From the NCBI RefSeq assembly GCF_040436345.1, contig NC_133216.1:417501-481500 (forward strand): a stretch of DNA of 64,000 nt. Reading direction: 5' to 3'. A program made the translations under genes and the position numbers. The notes under the pieces are model-generated. The model had not been told where the DNA came from. It searched no databases and saw only the letters and a list, made by a program, of their open reading frames with translations. Below, piece after piece: positions 56,440 to 64,000 of the stretch; the first letter of the stretch is position 1, and every line of letters starts with the position of its first letter. This stretch comes from Pagrus major (Eukaryota > Chordata > Actinopteri > Spariformes > Sparidae).

Positions 56440-58372
56440 CTCCCTGTTGTTGGGGGGAAAACAGGACTCCTGTCACAACTTACACCGCAGTGTTATTCAG
56501 TGGCAGGACGGCCAGTGGCAGCATACGAAGCACTGCTCACATCATCTGGAAACATTCTTCATGAACTGCAAACCCTTCTACTCCCCCCGTGAGTTTGTTT
56601 CATTCATTCTGGTCGGTGTTTACATCCCACCGCATGCTAACGTGCAGGAGGCACAGCGCATGCTAGCCGACCAGATAGTGAGTGTGGAGCGGACTAATCC
56701 GGACTCTTTGGTGATTGTGCTTGGTGACTTTAACAAAGGTAACCTCAGCCATGAACTACCCAAATTCAAACAGTTCATTAATTGCCCGACCAGAGAGAAC
56801 AATATTCTGGTTCACTGCTAAACCACAGTCAGCGGTGCATATCACGCCGTCCCCAGCGCTGCACTGGGCCTCTCCGACTACGTCATGGTCCATCTGATTC
56901 CCTCATACAGGCAGAAACTAAAGCTCTGCAAACCTGTTGTGAGGACGTCAAAGCAGTGGACTAGTGAAGCTGTGGGGAACCTGCAGGCGTGTTTGGACTG
57001 TACAGACTGGGATGCTTTCAGGACTGCCACCAACAGTCTGGATGAGTATACAGAGGCTGTGACGTCATACATCAGCTTCTGTGAAGACTGCTGTATCCCA
57101 TCATGCACCAGGGTGAGTTATAACAATGACAAACCCTGGTTCACAGCCAAACTCAGACAGCTTAGGATGCAAAAAGAGGGTGTGTTCAGGAGTGGGGACA
57201 GGGACAGGTTTAAGAGGTCAAAGTGCAGCTTTAGCAAGGCGGTGAGAGAAGCTAAACAACAGTACTCTGAGAAACTCCATCACCAGTTCTCAGCGAACGA
57301 CTCTGGTTCTGTCTGGAAGGGGCTCAGACAGATTACAAACTACAAACCTAAACCCCCCCACTCTGTCAACGACCTGCGACTTGCAAACGATCTGAACGAG
57401 TTCTACTGTCGCTTTGAGAGACAAAGGGACAGTCCTGACACCATCCCCCGCAACACCCTCTCCCATCTCACCAACCCCCCACCCCCAGCTCAGCAGGACC
57501 CTGGGCCTCTCCACTTCACACCTCTGGGTCCCTCCCCTCCTCTACCACAGTGACGACTCTTTGCCTGCAGGAGAGGGACGTCAACAAGCTCTTCAAGAGA
57601 CAGAACCCTCGCAAAGCAGCCGGACCAGACTCTGTCTCTCCATCCACTCTGAAGCAGCGCGCTGACCAGCTGTCTCCAGTGTTCACGGACATCTTCAACA
57701 CCTCACTGGAGATATGTCACGTGCCAGCCTGCTTCAAAGTCTCCACCATCATCCCCGTCCCCAAAAAACCAAGGACCACAGGACTGAATGACTACAGATC
57801 CGTCGCCCTGACCTCTGTGGTCATGAAGTCGTTTGAGCACCTTGTGCTGTCCCACCTCAAATCCTTAACCAACCCTCTCCTGGACCCACTGCAGTTCGCC
57901 TACAGAGCCAACAGGTCTGTAGATGATGCAGTAAATATGGCCCTGCACTACACCCTCCAGCATCTGGACTCCCCAGGAACATATGCCAGGATCCTGTTTG
58001 TAGACTTCAGCTCTGCTTTTAACACTATCCTCCCGGCTCTGCTACAGGACGAGCTCTCCCAGCTCCACGTGCCTGACTCCACCTGCAGGTGGATCACAGA
58101 CTTCCTGTCTGACACATCTACATCTTTTACATCTTTTATTTTTTAATATCTTTTATATTTTATCTTCCGTCTTTATTTATCAGTCATCCCACACTTTTTG
58201 CCTCTGTGTGTTTATATTGTTTATATTGTATATATTATAGTTACTATGTATATAGTTTGTTTATTGTTTATTATCTTCAATGCATGCACCTTATTCACCA
58301 AGAAAAATTCCTTGTTGGTGTAAAATCCCTCTTGGCAATAAATATGTTTCTGATTCTGATTCTGACAAGCTG
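56440..58372 (+). mobile_element. L2-type LINE, internally deleted
   Basis: ORF2 pieces in order. Endonuclease end: CKPFYSPREFVSFILVGVYI, GDFNKGNL, CPTREN (56447-56821). Linker: KPWFTAKLRQLRMQKEG, RFKRSKCSFSKAVREAKQQY, WKGLRQITNYKPK (56885-57540). RT start: RQNPRKAAGPDSVSPSTLKQ, STIIPVPKK, NDYRSVALTSVVMKSFEHLV, FAYRANRSVDDAV, FVDFSSAFNTI (57550-58110). From about 58120 the sequence jumps to the 3' UTR with TTCCTTGTTGGTGTAAAATC and a tail of GATTCT repeats (58343-58372). The RT palm with YADD and everything after is deleted, and a few frame changes occur. Clade L2/CR1 by wording. Confidence 0.9.
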
Positions 58373-58664
58373 ATTTTATAACAGTGATCTGCCTGTGGTC
58401 TGCATTGTCTCAGCTCCTGATATCATGAACCTCACCTAAGTTTAAAGATGTAATATATAACATTTCTGCATTAAATCAGACACAGAGTTACAGGAGGAGA
58501 GGGGAAAAAAGAGAACCAGGGTCTTTGCTGAGTGCTGAGTTGAATCAGAGGTTCACCTGGACTTAGACAGAAACACACTCTCAGTGCGTGCTGTTGCTCA
58601 TTAATTTTACGGCTAATGTACAGTCAGTAGTGTTGCTGTTTGGCGCACAGAAACATAAACTGTC
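58373..58664. other. Short spacer; nothing recognised
   Basis: No frame or repeat recognised. Confidence 0.35.
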
Positions 58665-59003
58665 ACGAGTAACGAGTGAATCCATAGCAGCAATAGCAAA
58701 TCGCTCAAAGTGGCCGTTAATAACCTAAAAGAATTTGGTTAATCAAATGGGTTATAAATTTGATTGATAAATCAATTCTCACCAGACTTCAACTGTTACA
58801 AATACAATGTCTTCAATTAAATATCAAATCAATGTCTACTCCTGTAGAACACTAGTGGAGTTAAATGTAAGGACTTCTGGCTAAAGAATTCAAGATGTGA
58901 ATCTCAAATTTTAGCACCGGCCAAGTTATGCTAAAAATAATTTTGCACATTTATAAATGATTGCCAACAGCCTCACTGCCTCACGCAGGGCACCATATGA
59001 GAT
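58665..59003 (-). mobile_element. LTR-retroelement fossil, leader fragment
   Basis: Close relative of 45925-46226, including AATCAAATGGGTTATAAATT and TAGCACCGGCCAA, and ending at the same primer-site-like stretch (CTGCCTCACGCAGGGCACCA). Only this piece is present; no LTR or coding part is seen. A broken, old fragment. Confidence 0.55.
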
Positions 59004-59103
59004 CAAAACGGTATTATTTTTACCAGCTTTTTAAAACCGTCTACAGACTCAGCTGATCTGATGGGAGGGTGCCATGAGAGAAGAGCAGTCACCTTTGATT
59101 TTG

Positions 59104-59545
59104 AGATTAGCACGTGGAATTACCAAGAGCTTCTGACTGAATGACCTCAGAGGCAATGGCGATTCTGAGGGGTGGCCCGGGGCCACCCCTGTGGCCACCC
59201 CAGATCTGATAGGTAGTTGAGACAAACTGAGATATTATCTGGCCCAGGGGCAGCATATACAGAGAAAACAGGATGGGACCAAGGATGGACCCCTGAGGCA
59301 CCCCTTATGACAGTGGAGCAGATGATGACACAAAATTGCCCATAGAAACAAAAAACCTTCTATCTGATGGATATGAAATAAACCCTTCCAGCACTTTCCC
59401 TGAGACCCTGAGCCTACTTATGAATCAATCGATTGATGAGGGTTTTGTGGTCAGTTGTGTCAAATGCAGCACTAACGTCAAGAAGAACCAAGATGGAAGG
59501 TTCTCCCCGATCAAATTCAAAGTCTTTACTAACTCTTCATGAAGC
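59104..59545 (-). mobile_element. LINE reverse-transcriptase fragment, minus strand
   Basis: On the minus strand: ILVLLDVSAAFDTTDH (RT motif A) from about 59490, then [20 protein letters not shown] (RT motif B) at 59298-59240. Frame changes lie between. A 23-bp near-palindrome AGGGGTGGCCCGGGGCCACC (from about 59168) interrupts the RT sequence near 59155-59215, a small inserted piece of unknown origin. Confidence 0.75.
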
Positions 59546-60215
59546 TGTTTCTGTACTGTGTTTTTGTTGAAAACCCAATTGAAATTTATAAAAAATATTG
59601 TTTCCCTTAACATTTTTTTCAGGATTTTTGAGATAAATGGTCATTTTGAAATCAGTCAAAAATTATTCAGATTTAATGAAGCAAGACTGGACTTTTTCAA
59701 AAGTGGCTGGATACAAGCTGCCTATAAGTGGTCTGGGACACAGCCAGAGGTGATGGATGGGTTGATAATTGCAAGAATACTGGGATCAATGATGGATAAG
59801 GCTTGACCTATTTAATTTCATACCTGTTTCACGCCCTTCAACAACAGTTGAAGCTTTTGATAAGTTTTCATCCCAAAGGTGTTTAGATTGGCCTGAAAAT
59901 TTTGAAGTCGATCATGGTAAAGCTGTAGGAGATGTTCGTTAAAATACCACTCGAGCAAATCGCCAAAAATGAGCTCCAAATTCAAAATGGTGGACTTCCC
60001 CTTGGGTTTAGACAATGGCTCCAGGAGGCTTTTATTTTACATATAGTTACGATAAATGTACCTTCCAATGCTAATGCATGTAGGTCTAATGGGCCTTGGG
60101 GGCTGCTGATGATCAATGCCCCTGTGTAAGATATCAGATGTAAAGTTTCACCACGACTGCTAGCCCACGAAGCCCACAGCAGCACATTACATCAGTGTTC
60201 AGCACACTGCTGCCC
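59546..60215. other. Repeat-like DNA; nothing recognised
   Basis: Compositionally ordinary DNA with short frames and no family match. The 59820-60130 part has the feel of an old dispersed repeat, but I cannot name it. Confidence 0.3.
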
Positions 60216-61045
60216 CTTCTCCTGAGCCGATCTGCGGGATTGGGATCAGGGCTGATATGGGCATTTTTTCACTGATCAGGATTGGCAATTTTGAACGTGG
60301 ACCCAAGCTCGATTATTTTTACGCCAGCTGTCGTAAACGGAGCAAAATTTGTGGCAGAACGCAGACGCGCGCGTAACGTTACTCTAGCAAACCTGTGGAT
60401 AAAATGTCTGCAGTGTGGAAATATTTTAAATTAGAAAGCGAAAGCAGTCCAGTGGCAACATGTAACGTCAATACGACAGTTTCGCGAGGGGGTAACAAAA
60501 GAGCTGCATTTAATACTACAAATTTGATACGGCACATAAAAAACAAACACTCAAAGGAATACAACAAGTTCACTCACGCAATACAGGCAAAGGCACCGAA
60601 GCAACAAACACTCGTGGCTACTTTTTAAAGGAAAGAGAAATATCCTCGAGACAGCGACATGGCCACAAATATTACAGAAAAAGGTAACTGGATTCATCGC
60701 TCTGGATAACCAGCCCACCTCCGTGGTAGAGGAGCAGGGTTTAGTTACTGACTTTGTTTACTTGATTGTTTTTGTTAAAAAAAAAAAAAGAAAAGAAAAA
60801 CAATGTTGCAATAGCATATGCAGAATAAGAAAGAACCATATGAAAGTATTTACTTTGTTTCAACAAAAAAACCTAACAAGGAACAGCTTGGATGCAGGTG
60901 ATTTTTTTCTTAATGCAACTGTATTATCTAGGAAAATATAAGTTAGGGCTAAGTATCAGATCGGGACTCGGTATCGGCAGATACTAAATATGAAATGACT
61001 CGGATTGGGATCGGGGTAAAAAACCTGATCGGGACATCCGTAGTA
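60216..61045 (+). mobile_element. hAT transposon remnant with BED finger
   Basis: A frame at 60395-60628 reads MSAVWKYFKLESESSPVATC then AFNTTNLIRHIKNKHSKEY, the BED finger start of hAT transposases; the second zinc Cys is replaced (TCNVNTT). The right end has CTGATCGGGACATCC near 61026-61040, like hAT ends of the TAGGGATGTCCCGATC type; the left end is unclear. The catalytic region is missing. Limits are approximate. Confidence 0.65.
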
Positions 61046-62315
61046 TTTTGAATAAAGTGACAACGATAACGAACACGAATCACTGTGTTTAGTTCAGAAC
61101 CCTTTATGGCCCATTATCCACTGAATCCTGAGCCATTTCTTTTACTTTGAATCTCTGTGAGCAGTGAACATTTAACAACAGAACAGATTTTTTTACATGT
61201 AGTTTGGACCGTTCATGATGTGATTAAAAACTGGTTGCAGTAACGAGAAATATAAGATGTGTGATTTGTAGGATGCTGGAAACATCTTTCATGTCAAACT
61301 TAGTCAGACTAATTTCACACCAACAGCCCAAACCTGTTTTAGTGATATATATTATATACTACATGAGCCAGCATGGCTGATAGTCTTCTGGTCTCATTGC
61401 TGATTGGCCGCCGCAGTGTGATGTTGGGTAGAGTTTCTCCGAAGAAGATTTTGGACTTGACAGTTCTGCAGGCGGTGGCTTTGTTTTTATTTCTGGGAAC
61501 CCCTGCGCTCCTCACTGCCGCAGCCCAAACACATTACCCTCGCTACAATGAACGTCCCGTTCTGACTGGTGTTTTAGTTGTAGCGCCCATTGGGCTCAGA
61601 TTCTGTCCAGGACAACTTTCCTCTCGGCACACTACTTTACATCCTTGCTATACTGAAAGACATGCACAGTCTATCTGGATTGATTCAGACTTGTCTTTGG
61701 GAGTCTGCTGTTGATGTCATCATTCTTGCTAAAGGAAGTGTAGGACAGTGACATCATCACCATCAGTAAACAGAGGACCCTGTCTGACTCTCACAGACAG
61801 ACAGGACAACAGACTCTTTTCCATGATACATCCCTCATATAAGATGCTGAAGACACGACCCGCTGCCACATTACTGTTGTCTGGTGTTGTAACGTTGCTC
61901 TGTGGCGGATTCTTCAGTCGGTGTGTTTAAACAGAATAAGAGGCCACAAGATGATTCTGTCATTCAAAGACCTCCTGTCAAAGGTCAAACAGACATTTCT
62001 GTTTACTGTATTAATGTGAGGAAGGTTACAGGCTCCTCATCACGACGTCTCGTTCCATGGAAGTCATCAGTTATTCAAACATGAGACATCAGTCAAGTGT
62101 TGTGGAGGTTTTATCAGCGGGGAAATGACACGCTGAACTATAATCAGAACCTCTGCTGGAGGTTTCTACAGTGGTGCTGATATAAGTCCAGCTTCACACT
62201 CAAACACTCATCGTTATACATTTACACTTACTGCTGTCTGTGGGCTGACGCATGATGAAAGACAAAATGTTTTCAGAAAACTTTTGGAGGTTGCTGTTAC
62301 ATCATCTTTCAGTAT
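61046..62315. other. Intergenic; one unrecognised frame and a dispersed-repeat echo
   Basis: An open frame at 61373-61714 (SPKKILDLTVLQAVALFLFL, then HYPRYNERPVLTG) has a hydrophobic start but no family I can name. 61745-61920 shares ordered pieces with 22680-22935, so at least that part is a repeat. No certain gene. Confidence 0.3.
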
Positions 62316-62575
62316 GTGTCCATCCTGAGGTGTTGTCACAGAGCGGTCTGAGGGGAGGTCATTATGATCCTCAGGCCTCTGTGGACCAGTCAAACCAGTA
62401 CTGAGGTCTGCTCAGGCTGATTGGTCTCACTGGTTAACAGCTCTGACTGTAATTTGCTTCAGAGGGAATTAGTGGAAACTGTGGCTAATGTGAAGACACC
62501 TCAGAGACAAACATGTTGACATGCTGAAGTGACCTTTGACCTGAGGGACACCAGCAGCTCTGTGGTGCTGCAACA
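62316..62575. repeat. Duplicated OR-cluster intergenic block, copy 2
   Basis: Near-identical to 53565-53800; includes GAGCGGTCTGAGGGGAGGTC. It has about 25 extra bases (CTTTGACCTGAGGGACACCA) near 62533. No OR lies beside this copy inside the window. Confidence 0.9.
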
Positions 62576-63136
62576 TGAACTTTTACTGAGAATGAACTCA
62601 GTTGAACTTTTCATCACTTCACATGTCTGCTGTGTGATACTGAGAGAAGTGTTTACATATGTTTCACCTTGAAGAGTGACGATCCAACCGGTTCATTATT
62701 AGTCTACACTTTATTAATGTTTTATTTATTAGTGTACTACTCTTTATGTTGAGAGTTATTTTGGTAGTATTTCAGAGGAAATAAAACAAGACTTGGGTCA
62801 GTCGTCAGTCAAACACTAAACCCTGGTAGAATGACGGCTCAGCAGCCACAAAAAGAAGATAAGAGCTCAATGTGCAGTGACTTCCCTCACACAGTGAAAC
62901 TCTTCTCAGTGTCTGGGACTGATGTGCTTTAACACAGCTAATGAAGCAGCTTTCATCTGTGTGACTTCATGTTAATTATGCTACGTCATAATTAACATGA
63001 ACATGAATAACAAATAGTAGAAAGTAGAAAATATATAACACTGCCGCCAGGCTGTAGTCTTTAGTCCAGAGCTGTTTCTAAAGCTGGACTGAGACCAGAT
63101 AATCTCTGTCCTGTGTTAAAACTGTCCCTGTGAGGT
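62576..63136. other. Intergenic; no gene recognised
   Basis: AT-rich; the short inverted pair CATGTTAATTATG/CATAATTAACATG (62967-63000) is the only structure noted. Confidence 0.4.
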
Positions 63137-63480
63137 AGGGCTGCTCGATTATTGAAAAAAATCATAATCACGATTATTTTGGTCAATATTGAAATCACGA
63201 TTATTTAAACGATTATTTTTGAGTTTGGAAACATGATGCATTTATTCAGCATTTCTCTCAAAAAAATACACAAAATGTTCAAATTGAAAATAATGTACAC
63301 ATATGTATCCAACTGTTCTGCAACTTCTATAAAACATTTAATGAATAAAATAAATATACTTAGAAAATCAAATAAGACAAACGATAGGGTGCATTTGCAC
63401 AATGGCAGCTGTTATTTTCTTGTGCCTATCCGAATTTGACGGATAAGGAGTCGCATTATAGCTACAGTGTGTCTGAGATC
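63137..63480. mobile_element. Probable hAT-type element end
   Basis: Begins TAGGGCTGCTCGATTATTGA after CTGTGAGG, with the CGATTATT motif repeated inside, the style of fish hAT ends with TAGGG termini. No matching right end or target duplication was found before the satellite at 63556, so it is probably truncated. Confidence 0.45.
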
Positions 63481-63527
63481 GATGTCTGACTCTGCGTTGA
63501 TGTCGTGGGGGTTGTGGCCTTGTCTTT

Positions 63528-64000
63528 GCGAGGGGTGAAATTTCGCTGCGCCTCTGATGTCTCCGGAGGTAGAATCAGAGGTAGTATCAGAGGTAGTATC
63601 AGAGGTAGTGTCAGAGGTAGTGTCAGAGGTAGAGTCAGAGGTAGAGTCAGAGGTAGTATCAGAGGTAGTATCAGAGGTAGAGTCAGAAGTAGTGTCAGAG
63701 GTAGTGTCAGAGGCAGTATCAGAGGTAGTATCAGAGGTAGTGTCAGAGGTAGTGTCAGAGGTAGTGTCAGAGGTAGTGTCAGAGGTAGAGTCAGAGGTAG
63801 AGTCAGAGGTAGAGTCAGAGGTAGAGTCAGAGGTAGTGTCAGAGGCAGTATCAGAGGTAGTATCAGAGGTAGTGTCAGAGGTAGTGTCAGAGGTAGAGTC
63901 AGAGGTAGTGTCAGAGGTAGAGTCAGAGGTAGTATCAGAGGTAGTATCAGAGGTAGAGTCAGAGGTAGTGTCAGAGGTAGTGTCAGAGGTAGAGTCAGAG
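63528..64000. repeat. 12-bp minisatellite array, copy 3, cut by window end
   Basis: Units GTAGAGTCAGAG, GTAGTGTCAGAG, GTAGTATCAGAG and a GCAGTATCAGAG variant from 63556 to the last base. The left flank GCGAGGGGTGAAATTTCGCT then CTGCGCCTCTGATG matches, inverted, the right flank of copy 2 at 24730-24760. The array continues beyond the window. Confidence 0.95.

Noticed and set aside
61373-61714. 113-codon frame as a small membrane protein
   Set aside because: One hydrophobic stretch only, no family match, and it lies in repeat-rich DNA; kept as a note, not a gene.

Overview
This window looks like a chromosome segment from a ray-finned fish. The grounds are a four-exon polr2d gene with vertebrate protein sequence, a cluster of single-exon fish-type olfactory receptor (OR) genes, and a typical teleost repeat set: Tc1 and hAT DNA transposons, L2-type LINEs, a tRNA-derived SINE, TTAA-flanked elements and very many tandem repeats. 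The species cannot be read from the sequence. Exon boundaries below come from reading splice signals and family conservation by eye, not from an alignment program.

Region 1 (1-9.7 kb) holds the ordinary host genes. A YqaJ-type nuclease-domain gene lies on the minus strand and runs off the left edge. Its first exon and promoter have a tandem duplicate just upstream. A tRNA-Leu(CAG) gene follows. Then an atypical dual-specificity phosphatase of the DUSP14/18/21 type (plus) and polr2d (minus) meet tail to tail. Two polr2d introns are swollen by tandem arrays, including a 1.7 kb array of a 16-bp unit. A tRNA-Gly(TCC) gene ends this region.

Region 2 (9.8-26.4 kb) is dominated by tandem repeats: two large arrays of the same 12-bp unit (a third starts at 63.5 kb and runs off the window), an 18-bp array, GACA/GGCA and GAGTC arrays, and a 39-bp array. 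The 39-bp array can be traced to 13 codons of an L2-type LINE ORF2. One OR of a divergent type sits at 19.5 kb, and a complete non-autonomous hAT element with a perfect 8-bp target duplication at 21.6 kb.

Region 3 (27.5-55.4 kb) is an OR cluster: six further intact-looking receptor genes on both strands, at least two OR relics, and a 2.3 kb segmental duplication carrying two near-identical receptors that differ mainly in one patch. Between them lie two Tc1-like elements, two copies of a TTAA-flanked transposon (one carrying a retroposed mRNA tail), a large inverted repeat around two MITEs, a SINE and an LTR-element fossil.

Region 4 (55.9-64 kb) has no host gene I can identify. It is a graveyard of LINE pieces, a second LTR-element fragment, two hAT remnants and a duplicated block of OR-cluster intergenic DNA. 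The OR genes act in odorant detection and are expected to be expressed one per neuron. polr2d, the phosphatase and the tRNAs are housekeeping neighbours with no functional link to them that the sequence shows.
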